Source: Polaromonas sp. (GTDB lineage Bacteria; Pseudomonadota; Gammaproteobacteria; Burkholderiales; Burkholderiaceae_C). Taken from it: a DNA stretch of 35,967 nt. Position numbers and translations under genes: made by a program. Each line of letters opens with the position of its first letter. Positions within the stretch are counted from its first letter, which is position 1. The stretch is taken from assembly GCA_028292745.1 (NCBI GenBank), contig JAQGLT010000125.1, positions 1-35,967 on the forward strand. Reading direction: 5' to 3'. The notes under the pieces were generated by a model. That model saw only the letters and a list, made by a program, of their open reading frames with translations. It was not told the origin of the DNA and did not search any database. Below are positions 24,405 through 32,467 of this stretch, in pieces.

Positions 24405-24632
24405 ATGTTTGATTTTTATAAACCCGAATGGCTTTATGAAGCCCTGCCCTATTTGTATATCGCAGCAGGCGGCGCGACGCTTGCAACCTTCGATCACAGC
24501 GCCGCAACGTTCAGTGGCGCCTTGTTGATCATGACGGGGGCTTATGTTTTATTGCTCAGAAAAATCAATCGCAGCGGGCCCAACCCGCCTCCCCGGCAAT
24601 TAAAGCCTCGCCGCCTGAACACCCTGCGTTGA
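24405..24632 (+). CDS. small hypothetical membrane protein
   Basis: A 75-residue protein beginning MFDFYKPEWLYEALPYLYIA with two hydrophobic segments: about residues 15-31 and about 35-51 (FSGALLIMTGAYVLLL). The C-terminal 25 residues are basic and Pro-rich (PPPRQLKPRRLN), likely cytoplasmic. AAGG lies seven bases before the ATG, and an A+T-rich stretch precedes it. I recognise no family; the overall form is of a small two-helix inner-membrane protein. It stands alone, downstream of the TAXI gene across a gap with tandem repeats. Confidence 0.65.
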   Translation: MFDFYKPEWLYEALPYLYIAAGGATLATFDHSAATFSGALLIMTGAYVLLLRKINRSGPNPPPRQLKPRRLNTLR

Positions 24633-24770
24633 TTCAATCAATCAATCAACGAACCGTAGTGCAGCAAAACGCGCGGCGCATGCGTTGCGGCCGCCGGGCC
24701 TTGCAGCTGCGCCGCCGTGGGCCGCACGAAAAGCGCCCGGTCGAGGTTGGGCAGGTCAACTGCCCTGCCA

Positions 24771-25202
24771 TCAGCGCCCGTCAACACGCGCGCCCTTGGC
24801 ATCGATCACCTGCTCGCCGTCTTCCTTGGCAAACGCGGCGCGCTGCGGCAGCGGCAAAATAGCGAGCACGGCCTCCGACGGGCGGCACAGCCGCGTTCCC
24901 AGCGTGGTCACCACAATTGGCCGGTTGATCAGCACCGGGTGGGCCAGCATCGCTTCGATCAGCGCATCGTCTCCCAGGGCCGGGTTGTCCAGGCCCAGCG
25001 TTTCGTACAGCTTTTCCTTGTGACGCATCGCTTCCCGCACCGAAATGCCCATCTGCGCAATCAGCGCCACCAGCGTTTCCCGGCTGGGGGGCGCTTGCAG
25101 GTATTCGATGACCCGGGGCTCGATGCCGGCATTGCGAATCAACGCCAGCGTGTTGCGCGAGGTGCCGCAGTTGGAGTTGTGGTAAATCGTGATGTCAGCC
25201 AT
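24771..25202 (-). CDS. arsC: arsenate reductase, glutaredoxin-coupled (ArsC)
   Basis: A 143-residue thioredoxin-fold ArsC of the E. coli plasmid type, which reduces arsenate to arsenite with glutathione and glutaredoxin. The active-site Cys12 is in YHNSNCGTSRNTLA; the substrate-binding arginines are in the stretches VLINRPIVVT and GTRLCRPSE. ATG 25202 is used; a second ATG nine bases earlier would put it almost on the GGAG. It is divergent from arsR-arsB across a palindrome that is the likely ArsR operator, so all three genes can be induced together by arsenite. Confidence 0.95.
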   Translation of the reverse strand: MADITIYHNSNCGTSRNTLALIRNAGIEPRVIEYLQAPPSRETLVALIAQMGISVREAMRHKEKLYETLGLDNPALGDDALIEAMLAHPVLINRPIVVTTLGTRLCRPSEAVLAILPLPQRAAFAKEDGEQVIDAKGARVDGR

Positions 25203-25237
25203 GGCGGGCATGCTCCAGGTAAATTAAAAACGCCTTC

Positions 25238-25263
25238 ATTCAATAATTCAATTATATTTGAAT
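25238..25263. promoter_or_regulatory. candidate ArsR operator between arsC and arsR
   Basis: The A+T-rich stretch has outer arms ATTCAA and TTGAAT around AATTCAATTATA, overlapping the proposed arsR start codon. It is the only palindrome in the arsC-arsR gap. Position and symmetry match ArsR/SmtB operators, which are imperfect A+T-rich dyads. Occupancy would block both divergent promoters. Confidence 0.6.
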
Positions 25264-25618
25264 GATGGAAACAATCACGACTGCAATTCTTCCGTCATTG
25301 GACGAGCCCTCCGCCGTCAAGGCGCTGGCCGCGCTGGCGCAGGCGCAGCGCCTGCGGGTTTTTCGGGCGCTGGTGGTGGCCGGCCCGGGCGGGCTGACAC
25401 CGGGGGTCATGGGCGCGCAGCTGGGGGTGGCGCCCAGTGCGCTGTCTTTTCATCTGAAGGAGCTTGCCTACTGCGGGCTCGTCAGCAGCGAGCCACGCGG
25501 CCGCAACCTGATTTATCGCGCCAACATCGGGCAGATGAACGCGCTGCTGGCCTACCTAACCGAGCAATGCTGCGAAGGCCAACCCTGCGGCGCCGGCACG
25601 CCGCCGGTCTGCCAATGA
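25262..25618 (+). CDS. arsR: ArsR-family arsenite-responsive repressor
   Basis: A 118-residue winged-helix regulator. The DNA-binding part is VKALAALAQAQRLRVFRALV followed by MGAQLGVAPSALSFHLKELA and GLVSSEPRGRNLIYRAN. The classical ELCVCDL metal site is not present; instead Cys103, Cys104, Cys109 and Cys117 cluster at the C-terminus (QCCEGQPC), a likely arsenite site similar in idea to ArsR types with C-terminal cysteine triads. No ribosome binding site precedes the ATG at 25262, or the ATG one codon later, so the mRNA may be leaderless. It is divergent from arsC and about 140 bases upstream of arsB. Confidence 0.93.
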   Translation: MMETITTAILPSLDEPSAVKALAALAQAQRLRVFRALVVAGPGGLTPGVMGAQLGVAPSALSFHLKELAYCGLVSSEPRGRNLIYRANIGQMNALLAYLTEQCCEGQPCGAGTPPVCQ

Positions 25619-25630
25619 TTTGGCATTGTT

Positions 25631-25690
25631 TAGGCCTGCAGCGCACGACCTGATTGCACAGCATGCTATTTATTTAATAGCATTTGGCAG
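25631..25690 (+). repeat. dispersed repeat, copy E, between arsR and arsB
   Basis: TAGGCCTGCAGCGCACG is identical to copy D in rlmD. It is followed by ATGCTATT-TATTT-AATAGCAT (25663-25683), a perfect 8-bp stem. The element begins 12 bases after the arsR stop and separates arsR from arsB by a strong hairpin, which could lower arsB expression or act as a processing site. Confidence 0.65.
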
Positions 25691-25755
25691 GCTCAGGTGC
25701 GATTGCCTTGGGCGCCATCAAAACGTCTTGAACACACACACACAAAAGGATTCCC

Positions 25756-27045
25756 GTGCTTGTTGCCTTGTTGATTTTTATCGCCACCCTTGCTTTGGTC
25801 ATCTGGCAGCCCCGGGGCCTCGGGATTGGCTGGAGCGCCTGCGCCGGCGCTGCCGCCGCCCTGCTCTCGGGCGTGGTGCAGCCTGGCGACATTCCTGTGG
25901 TCTGGCAGATCGTGTGGAACGCCACCACGACATTCATTGCCATCATCATCATCAGCCTGCTGCTCGATGAGGCGGGATTTTTCGAATGGGCGGCCCTGCA
26001 TGTGGCCCGCTGGGGAGGCGGCCATGGCCGGCGCCTGTTTGTGCTGAGCGTGCTGCTGGGCGCAGCCGTGGCGGCGCTGTTCGCCAACGATGGCGCGGCG
26101 CTCATCCTCACGCCCATCGTGGTGTCCATGCTGCTGGCGCTGGGCTTCAATGCCCGGGCGACGCTGGCGTTCGTGATGGCAGCCGGCTTCATTGCCGACG
26201 TGGGCAGCCTTGCGCTGGTGGTGTCCAACCTGGTCAATATCGTTTCGGCCGACTTCTTCAAGATCGGGTTTGCCGCCTACGCGGCGGTCATGGTCCCGGT
26301 CAATCTCGTTGCCGTTGCGTCCGCCCTGGTGGTTCTGCTGCTTTACTTTCGCCACTGCATTCCCCCGCATTACGACATGGCGCTGCTCAGGCAGCCCAGC
26401 CAGGCGATCCGCGACCCGGCGACTTTCCGGGTGGGCTGGGCGGTGCTGCTTTGGCTGCTGGTCGGCTTTTTCGGCCTGGAGCCGCTAGGTGTGCCTGTGT
26501 CCGTCACGGCAACCGCAGGCGCGCTGATACTGCTCGCCGTGGCGGGGCGCGGGCACATCATCAGCACCCGCAAGGTGATGCGGGAAGCGCCCTGGCAGAT
26601 CGTTGTTTTCTCGCTCGGCATGTACCTGGTGGTGTACGGCCTGCGCAACCAGGGCCTGACGGCGCATATCGCCGCATTGCTGGAGCACTTTGCCAGCGGC
26701 GGAGTCTGGGGCGCGGCATTTGGAACCGGGCTCCTTGCGGCGCTGCTGTCCTCGGTGATGAACAACCTGCCCGCGGTGCTGGTGGGCCTGCTCTCCATCG
26801 AGGCCACGCATGCGACGGGCACGGTCAAGGCAGCGATGGTTTATGCCAATGTCATCGGCAGCGACCTGGGCCCCAAGATCACCCCCATCGGCTCGCTGGC
26901 CACGCTCTTGTGGCTGCATGTGCTTGAGCGAAAGGGAATCCGCATCACCTGGGGTTACTACTTCAGGGTGGGCGTCGTGCTGACCGTCCCGGTGCTGCTG
27001 CTCACCCTGGCAGCGCTGGCACTGCGCCTGAGCATGGGCGGCTGA
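25756..27045 (+). CDS. arsB: arsenite efflux transporter ArsB
   Basis: A 429-residue polytopic membrane protein of the ArsB/NhaD (ion transporter) superfamily, which pumps arsenite out with the proton motive force. It has roughly 11-12 helices. Family features include [20 protein letters not shown] with the DEAGFFEW that follows, [20 protein letters not shown] and, in the second half, [20 protein letters not shown] with [20 protein letters not shown]. The GTG start has AAAAGGA six bases upstream. It follows arsR after a dispersed repeat and a (CA)n run. Confidence 0.95.
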   Translation: MLVALLIFIATLALVIWQPRGLGIGWSACAGAAAALLSGVVQPGDIPVVWQIVWNATTTFIAIIIISLLLDEAGFFEWAALHVARWGGGHGRRLFVLSVLLGAAVAALFANDGAALILTPIVVSMLLALGFNARATLAFVMAAGFIADVGSLALVVSNLVNIVSADFFKIGFAAYAAVMVPVNLVAVASALVVLLLYFRHCIPPHYDMALLRQPSQAIRDPATFRVGWAVLLWLLVGFFGLEPLGVPVSVTATAGALILLAVAGRGHIISTRKVMREAPWQIVVFSLGMYLVVYGLRNQGLTAHIAALLEHFASGGVWGAAFGTGLLAALLSSVMNNLPAVLVGLLSIEATHATGTVKAAMVYANVIGSDLGPKITPIGSLATLLWLHVLERKGIRITWGYYFRVGVVLTVPVLLLTLAALALRLSMGG

Positions 27046-27207
27046 AGGCGGCAGGCAAGGCCTGCGCAGGGCGATTTTCGCACAGGTGCTGCCGCGATGG
27101 ATTCTTACTAATCGACCTGGGGTTTGTCTGACAGTGCAGGCCCTGCCGGTATTGCACGATACCTCCCGGGGCTGCTCGGTTAGCGCCTCGAAACGCAGGA
27201 GATTACC

Positions 27208-29157
27208 GTGTCTACCCCCTATCTGGCGACCTCGCTACCCGAGCACCAAGTGGCAGAGCTTCACCGGCTGATGACCGAAGAAATCAAGGAAGTCGCTGTG
27301 TTCTTCATGGATACGGACGGCATCATCACCGTCTGGAACCGCGCCGCCGAGGAAATGAAAGGCTATACCGCGCAGGATGCGATCGGCAGCCACCTGAGCC
27401 TGCTTTACACCGATGAGGAAAACGAACGCGGCTGGGCCCATCACAACCTGAAAGAAGCGAAAGCAAACGGCTTCTATCGGGAGGAAGCCTGGCGCAAACG
27501 CAAGGATGGGAGCCTTTTCTGGGCACGCATCGCACTGACGGCGTTGCGTGACCACGCCGGCGTGCACATCGGTTTTTCCAAGGTCACGGTCGATCTGACG
27601 GAGCACAAACGCCTGGAGCGGTGCGTCAAGGAAAGGGAGCAAACCCGGCGCATCCTGCGCACCGCCAATGCCGGCACCTGGACCTGGCACCCCGATACCG
27701 GCCAGGTGGAAGTCTGCGCCAATTTTCTGGGCCTGCTGGGCCATCCCAACCAGGACGCGACCATGCCGTTCGAGCAATGGCTGGAATTTGTGGCCCCTGC
27801 GGACCGGTCGCTGATGGCCGAGAAGCTTGCCAGCGCCCATGCCGCCGGTCCCGGCTCCCCGCTGGTCATGGAAACACGGATGTGCGCAAGGGACGGGAAT
27901 TGCCGCTGGTTTTATGTGCATGCCGACTGGTATCGGGAAACGCCGGACGATCCCTATGTGCTGAGCGGCGTCAACGTCGATATTCAGGAGCTCCGGACCG
28001 CCAGCGAAGAACTGCGGCAGGCAGTTGACAAGCTCAGGGAGGCGGACGCGCGAAAGGACGAGTTTCTGGCCATGCTGGCCCATGAACTGAGAAACCCGCT
28101 GGCGCCGATTCGCTCAGCCGCCGAACTGTTGAAAATAGCCCGGCTGGAAGATGCACAGGTGCGCAAAACAAGCCAGATCATCGCCAGGCAGGTGGACCAC
28201 ATGACCAGCCTGGTCGATGACCTGCTGGATGTCTCGCGCGTGACCCGGGGCCTGGTCACCCTTGAAAAGGAACCGCTTGACATCGACGACATCGTGACCG
28301 ACGCGCTGGAGCAGGTCAGGCCCCTTGTGCAGTCCCGCCACCAGCACCTGGCAGTGGCGCTGTCTGCTGACGCCGCAGCGGTGCATGCCGATAAAAAGCG
28401 GATGGTGCAGGTGGTCGGGAACCTGCTGAACAATGCGGCCAAATACACGCCCGAGAACGGCCACCTCCTCCTGAAGACCGAAGTTGGGGAAAACGAGGTC
28501 GTGCTCAGCATCATCGATGACGGCATCGGCATGGAGCCGGAGCTGGCCGGCCGTGTATTCGACCTCTTCACCCAGGCCGCGCGCACGCCCGATCGCTCCT
28601 CGGGGGGGCTGGGCCTGGGGCTGGCGCTGGTGAAAAGCCTGGTCGAGCTCCATGGCGGAACGGTGTCCTGCGCCAGCCAAGGGCTGGGCAAAGGAAGCTG
28701 CTTCTCGGTGCGGCTCCCGCTGCTGGCGGCTGATGCAAAGGCAAAGGCAAAAGCGCAGCAGCCCGGCAGCGGGTTGCAGGCGTCCAAACCCCTGCGGGTC
28801 ATGATCGTCGATGACAACGAGGATGCGGCGCAGATGCTCGCCATGTTTTTGGAAGCGTCGGGCCACCAGGTGCTGGTGGAATATGGCGCGAGGCGGGCAC
28901 TGGAACGGGCACGCATCGAGCCACCGGATGTCTACCTGCTCGACATCGGCCTGCCCGAGATCGACGGCAACGAGCTGGCGCAGAGAATCCGGGCGCAGCC
29001 CGAAACCGCCAACGGGGTGCTGATCGCCGTGACGGGCTATGGCCAGGAGCATGACCGCAAGGCCGCCCTGGCCGCGGGCTTCAGGCACCACCTTGTCAAA
29101 CCGGTCGATCCCGCAAAGCTGGTGGCCTTGCTGTCGGGAATGGGGACCTGGCGCTGA
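27208..29157 (+). CDS. hybrid sensor histidine kinase: PAS-PAS-HisKA-HATPase-REC
   Basis: A 649-residue kinase without membrane segments, so cytoplasmic. PAS 1 spans about residues 15-125 (FFMDTDGIITVWNRAAEEMK, GYTAQDAIG) with its PAC region RKDGSLFWARI; PAS 2 about 140-265. HisKA follows with phospho-accepting His292 (FLAMLAHELRNPLAPIRSAA), then the ATPase domain with N-box VVGNLLNNAAKYT and G-boxes DDGIGMEPEL and GGLGLGLALVKSLV. A C-terminal receiver (about 528-649) has Asp579 in LLDIGLPEIDG and the Lys in HLVKPVDP. The GTG start has AGGAG six bases before it. No output regulator is adjacent. The first PAS resembles bacterial photoreceptor or redox PAS domains in general form, but no cofactor residue is identifiable. 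Confidence 0.93.
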   Translation: MSTPYLATSLPEHQVAELHRLMTEEIKEVAVFFMDTDGIITVWNRAAEEMKGYTAQDAIGSHLSLLYTDEENERGWAHHNLKEAKANGFYREEAWRKRKDGSLFWARIALTALRDHAGVHIGFSKVTVDLTEHKRLERCVKEREQTRRILRTANAGTWTWHPDTGQVEVCANFLGLLGHPNQDATMPFEQWLEFVAPADRSLMAEKLASAHAAGPGSPLVMETRMCARDGNCRWFYVHADWYRETPDDPYVLSGVNVDIQELRTASEELRQAVDKLREADARKDEFLAMLAHELRNPLAPIRSAAELLKIARLEDAQVRKTSQIIARQVDHMTSLVDDLLDVSRVTRGLVTLEKEPLDIDDIVTDALEQVRPLVQSRHQHLAVALSADAAAVHADKKRMVQVVGNLLNNAAKYTPENGHLLLKTEVGENEVVLSIIDDGIGMEPELAGRVFDLFTQAARTPDRSSGGLGLGLALVKSLVELHGGTVSCASQGLGKGSCFSVRLPLLAADAKAKAKAQQPGSGLQASKPLRVMIVDDNEDAAQMLAMFLEASGHQVLVEYGARRALERARIEPPDVYLLDIGLPEIDGNELAQRIRAQPETANGVLIAVTGYGQEHDRKAALAAGFRHHLVKPVDPAKLVALLSGMGTWR

Positions 29158-29185
29158 GGCCTGCGCCCATCACCTGACCACGCCG

Positions 29186-29650
29186 TCAGCGCCGCTTCCT
29201 GGGCGGCTTTGCTGGGGGGCTCTTGGGCAAAAGGCCCAGCGCGGCGCGGGCAAAGGCATCGGCCTCACCGTTGCGGTGGCGCGGTATCCATTGCAATTTG
29301 ACATAGGCAAAGGCGCCAAGCAATGCCCGTGCTTCGTCGAACAGGCAGGCCAGCCGCGCAATTGGCCGGGCGTTTGCGCCGGCCAGCTGCTCAACGACCA
29401 CGCTGTTGTCGCAATAGACCTGCACCGCGGTGGCGCCACGCGCCTGCGCTTCCTGCAGCGCGCGCATCAGGGCCCGCAGTTCGGCTTCGTTGTTGCAGCC
29501 TTTGGTGTTCGTCGCCTGCGAAAGGGCATGGCGAGCCCCGCCAGGCTCGGTCAGCACCGCGCCCATGCCCATGGGACCTGGATTGGGCAAGGCGCTGCCG
29601 TCACAGTAGATGACCCAGAGCCCCGGAACTGACGCAGAGGAATGGAGCAT
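29186..29650 (-). CDS. ribonuclease HI-like (reverse-transcriptase-like) protein
   Basis: A 154-residue RNase H fold protein. Acidic catalytic residues are visible: Asp in VIYCDGSALPNPGPMG, Glu in NNEAELRALMRAL, Asp in VYCDNSVVVEQLAG and a final Asp in IPRHRNGEADAFAR. The C-terminus is a basic Pro/Lys-rich tail (KSPPAKPPRKRR). The order matches short RNase HI homologues rather than the main rnhA, which usually has a different N-terminal motif, so I give no symbol. ATG 29650 has AAGG eleven bases upstream; a GTG four codons earlier is the alternative. Two copies of the dispersed repeat lie immediately upstream. It is convergent with the hybrid kinase. Confidence 0.88.
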   Translation of the reverse strand: MLHSSASVPGLWVIYCDGSALPNPGPMGMGAVLTEPGGARHALSQATNTKGCNNEAELRALMRALQEAQARGATAVQVYCDNSVVVEQLAGANARPIARLACLFDEARALLGAFAYVKLQWIPRHRNGEADAFARAALGLLPKSPPAKPPRKRR

Positions 29651-29670
29651 GGGCGGACGCACCTTAAATT

Positions 29671-29755
29671 CAGGTCAAAACAGGCTGCAGCGCAGGCAGC
29701 GCCTATACAGATAGCTATTGATTCAGGAGCACCCAGGCTGCCCGGCTTGGCGGTT
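29671..29755 (+). repeat. dispersed repeat, copy B
   Basis: GTCAAAACAGGCTGCAGCGC, then GATAGCTATTGATTCAGGAG and CCCAGGCTG.CCGGCTTGG reproduce the core of copies A and C. It lacks the outer right part (GGTGAAGCCGCT). It sits in the gap upstream of the RNase HI-like gene, directly next to copy C. Confidence 0.75.
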
Positions 29756-29772
29756 GCCAATGACCCCGCTTT

Positions 29773-29941
29773 GCCCCTTCTCCTGCTGGGGGAAAAGAAA
29801 TACCGGGAAAACCAGGAAAATGCATTGATTTTTGATCAAAACGGGCTCCAGCGCAGGCGGCGCCTTCGCAAGCAGCTATGAATTCAGGAGCGCCAAGGCT
29901 ACCCGGCTTCGCTTTCGCCCCGCCAGGGTGAAGCCGCTCTA
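29773..29941 (+). repeat. dispersed repeat, copy C
   Basis: This is the near full-length twin of copy A: TACCGGGA, CCAGGAAAATG, GATCAAAAC, CCAGCGCAGGC, GCAAGCAGCTATGAATTCAG, GGTGAAGCCGCT. Its right edge runs into the stop codon of the minus-strand GNAT gene, just as copy A runs into the HNH stop. Minus-strand arms CGGCTTC and GAAGCCG can pair right after that stop. Confidence 0.75.
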
Positions 29942-30442
29942 AGCCAGCCACTTCTGTAAAAACTGCGCCTGGCCCAGAACAGGGTTGAGCTGGTAGGCGG
30001 CAAAGCCGACACGCTTGTAGAGCTTTGTTGCAGCCAGGTTGCCGTTCAGCACTTCCAGCGTCAGCTTGCAGGCGCCGCGCTCCCGGGCTATGCCGTCGAC
30101 CACCGCCAACATCTGCTCGGCCACCCGCTGGCCGCGGTGGCTCGCCAGCACCACCACGTCATGGATATTGACCAGCGGACGGCAGGCAAAGGTGGAAAAG
30201 CCTTCGATGCAGTTCACCAGGCCGACCGGCTCTTCGCCCGAAAACGCCAGCACGCTGAACGCCTGCGGACGCGCTGCCAGCGATTCGACCAGGTGGGTCC
30301 TGGCAAATTCACTCAGCGGCTCGCCGCCGCCGGCCGGGTCTTGCGCATAGGCATCGAGCAACTGCACGACGGCGCGCGCATGGATGTCGTAGTGGTAATC
30401 GGCTCGGCAAACACGGATTTCGGAAGGAGAGGCCTGGGTCAT
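29939..30442 (-). CDS. GNAT-family N-acetyltransferase
   Basis: A 167-residue acetyltransferase starting MTQASPSEIRVCRADYHYDI, with AAAGG seven bases before the ATG. The GNAT core shows SVLAFSGEEPVGLVNCIEGF (strands 2-3), NIHDVVVLASHRGQRVAEQM (strand 4 and the acetyl-CoA pyrophosphate loop, here SHRGQRVA) and TLEVLNGNLAATKLYKRVGF (strand 5 and following helix). The target molecule is unknown. It is followed on the same strand by the RNase HI-like gene after two repeat copies and lies 33 bases downstream of the amidohydrolase gene, possibly in its transcript. Confidence 0.92.
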   Translation of the reverse strand: MTQASPSEIRVCRADYHYDIHARAVVQLLDAYAQDPAGGGEPLSEFARTHLVESLAARPQAFSVLAFSGEEPVGLVNCIEGFSTFACRPLVNIHDVVVLASHRGQRVAEQMLAVVDGIARERGACKLTLEVLNGNLAATKLYKRVGFAAYQLNPVLGQAQFLQKWLA

Positions 30443-30475
30443 GCTGGCGCCTTTCAAAGCAAAAGGAGCGCTATT

Positions 30476-31315
30476 TTAAGAAACGCCACCGTCCAGCCGG
30501 TAAAGACGGCGGGCATTCCCACCCATCACCGCGGCCTTCTCCTTCACGCTCAGTCCCGCCAGCAGCTGCCGCGTTTCATCCCACCACCGCGCATAGGGCC
30601 CGGCCAGCTCCAGAACCGGCCAGTCACTCCCCCAGACCAGGCGGTCCGGGCCAAAGCAGGCCAGCACATGCGCCGCCCAGGGCTGCACGGCGCCCGGCGC
30701 CGGGGGGCGGCAAGCCTCGGTCAGCAGACCGGAGAGCTTGCACAGGGCCTGGGTTTGCGCGGCCAGTTTCGCCAGGCCGTCCGCCCACGGCTGCCACTCA
30801 CCGGCGGCAATGCCGGGCTTGGCCGCATGGTCGATCACCAGCCGCAGGTCCGGGTGGCGCTCTGCAAGGGTCAGCAAGTGTGGAAGATGAGCCGATGTGA
30901 CCAGCGCATCGAACACCAGGCCGCAACCGGCCATGGCCTGCAGCGCGGGCGCCAGCGCGGGCTGCAGAATCCAGCAGGGATCCTTGATGTCCTGCAGCAT
31001 CGGCCGCAAGCCCTTGAGGCGCGGGTGCCGTGCCAGCGACTCGATGCGCGCCGGGGCGTCGGCCGCAAGCAAATCGACCCAGCCCACCACCCCCAGCACG
31101 GCCGGGCTGGCCTCGGCCTGCGCCAGCAAAAAAACGGTTTCGGCTTCGGTGGGCGCGGCTTGCACCAGCACACCGCCTGCAACGCCGTGCGGCGCCGCCT
31201 GGGCCTGCCAGTCGCCAACGCTCACGTCGCGGTAAATCGCGCCCAGCTCGGGCGTGAGCCAGCCATAGTCGTTTCGTGCCAGCTGCCAGCAATGGAAATG
31301 GGCATCGATGGTCAT
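30476..31315 (-). CDS. amidohydrolase-superfamily lactonase-like protein (COG3618 type)
   Basis: A 279-residue metal-dependent TIM-barrel hydrolase starting MTIDAHFHCWQL, whose His6 and His8 form the HxH metal site. Further features are RLVIDHAAKPG, LCKLSGLLTEA and the metal-binding Asp in RLVWGSDWPVLELAGPY. This group includes L-fucono-1,5-lactonase and L-rhamnono-lactonase. Its ATG overlaps the stop of the aldo/keto reductase gene by four bases (ATGA), so the two are translationally coupled, which fits a dehydrogenase-lactonase pair acting in sequence: sugar to lactone, then lactone to acid. The substrate is not determined; other members act on aromatic dilactones. Confidence 0.9.
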   Translation of the reverse strand: MTIDAHFHCWQLARNDYGWLTPELGAIYRDVSVGDWQAQAAPHGVAGGVLVQAAPTEAETVFLLAQAEASPAVLGVVGWVDLLAADAPARIESLARHPRLKGLRPMLQDIKDPCWILQPALAPALQAMAGCGLVFDALVTSAHLPHLLTLAERHPDLRLVIDHAAKPGIAAGEWQPWADGLAKLAAQTQALCKLSGLLTEACRPPAPGAVQPWAAHVLACFGPDRLVWGSDWPVLELAGPYARWWDETRQLLAGLSVKEKAAVMGGNARRLYRLDGGVS

Positions 31316-32316
31316 GGCGTGGGTGCCTCCGCAGGAAGCAGGTCCTGCGCACGCAACACGCTCCAAAATTCAGCTGGAACGTCAATTTCCAGCATGGCCT
31401 GCGCATCGCGCCATTCCGCGGGGTTGCGCGCACCCAGCATCACGATCTCGACCGCCGGATGCGCCAGGGGAAACTGCAGCGCCGCCGCCCGCAGCGGAAC
31501 CTCAAACGTTTGGCAAACCGACTCGATGCGCGCGGTCCGCTCCATCCACTCCCGCGCTGCAGGCGCGTAGTTGAACGTCGCGGCTTGGCTGCGCGCGCCG
31601 GTGGCCAGAATACCCGAGTTGAAGACGCCGCCCAGCGCCACGCGCACGCCCCGCGCCGCGCACTGCGGCAGCAATCCGGGCAGCGCGCTTTGGTCCAGCA
31701 GGGTGTAGCGTCCGGCCAGCATCAGCACATCCAGCGCGGCGTGCGCCATGACCTCAAGCACAACGCTGACGTCGTTGGTGCCGAGTCCGATGGCGCTTAT
31801 CAGGCCTTCCTGCTTGAGTTGCCGCAGCGCCGGCAGCGTTTCCTCAAGGAGCTGGCGCAGCACCTGCGGCGCCTGATCGCCATGCGTGGCGGCATCCGGG
31901 TCATGCACGTACGCCACGTCCAGCCGGGCCAGGCCGAGGCGCTGCAGACTGTCTTCCACGCTTCGGCGGGTTCCGCTGGCGCTGTAATCCCAAGCCTGCC
32001 GAAACGGCAATATGTCCACATAACCATGCTGCGCGCGCGCCGCGCCAGCGTCGGGCAAAAGCAGCCGCCCCACCTTGCTGGACAGCACGAACGCTTCGCG
32101 CGGCCGGCAGCGCAGCGCATCGCCCAGCCGCCTCTCGGAAAGGCCATGCCCATAGTGCGGCGCGGTGTCAAAGCTGCGGCAGCCGCTGCTCCACGCGGCA
32201 TCGACCAGCTGCCGGGCCGCCTCGTCGCTGACCGCCGAGAACAGGTTGCCGAGCGGCGCGCCCCCCAGGCCCAGACGCAGGCCGCTTTCTGCGCAAGGAG
32301 AAAAAAAAGTTGTCAT
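31312..32316 (-). CDS. aldo/keto reductase, aldose (L-fucose-type) 1-dehydrogenase-like
   Basis: A 334-residue AKR barrel enzyme. Catalytic tetrad residues are Asp50 and Tyr55 (FDTAPHYGHG), Lys81 (SSKVGRLL) and His138 (YVHDPD). An N-terminal LRLGLGGAPLGNLFSAVSDE and a C-terminal IVMLGARNPAEW (NADP-binding) fit the D-threo-aldose/L-fucose dehydrogenase group, which oxidises sugars to lactones, rather than aldehyde reductases. Its coupled partner is a lactonase-like gene, and it is divergent from a FucU mutarotase gene, so a pathway through a 6-deoxy sugar or similar aldose is likely. About 150 bases separate the divergent starts and should hold the promoters. Confidence 0.92.
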   Translation of the reverse strand: MTTFFSPCAESGLRLGLGGAPLGNLFSAVSDEAARQLVDAAWSSGCRSFDTAPHYGHGLSERRLGDALRCRPREAFVLSSKVGRLLLPDAGAARAQHGYVDILPFRQAWDYSASGTRRSVEDSLQRLGLARLDVAYVHDPDAATHGDQAPQVLRQLLEETLPALRQLKQEGLISAIGLGTNDVSVVLEVMAHAALDVLMLAGRYTLLDQSALPGLLPQCAARGVRVALGGVFNSGILATGARSQAATFNYAPAAREWMERTARIESVCQTFEVPLRAAALQFPLAHPAVEIVMLGARNPAEWRDAQAMLEIDVPAEFWSVLRAQDLLPAEAPTP

Positions 32317-32467
32317 ACGCGGGTAAATCCCAATAAAAGTTTACCGATCTTATAACTAACATGTCAGCCATTAACAAGGGAAAACCCCCTGGCCTAGAAA
32401 GAATTTTCCCGCCCTCCAGAGCCATCCAACGCACTCTTTCGCAGACCTGCCCTTTACCTTTACCTCC

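Noticed and set aside
25731..25745. (CA)n run before arsB as a possible phase-variation tract
   Set aside because: Only about six CA units and located upstream of the RBS; too short and not in a coding or spacer position that clearly matters.
31276..32355. 359-codon plus-strand open frame over the AKR gene
   Set aside because: His/Gln/Arg-rich shadow of an enzyme with a complete catalytic tetrad on the other strand.
32317..32467. Search for a FucU/AKR operator in the divergent gap
   Set aside because: An A+T-rich promoter-like stretch is present but I saw no convincing dyad to report as an operator.
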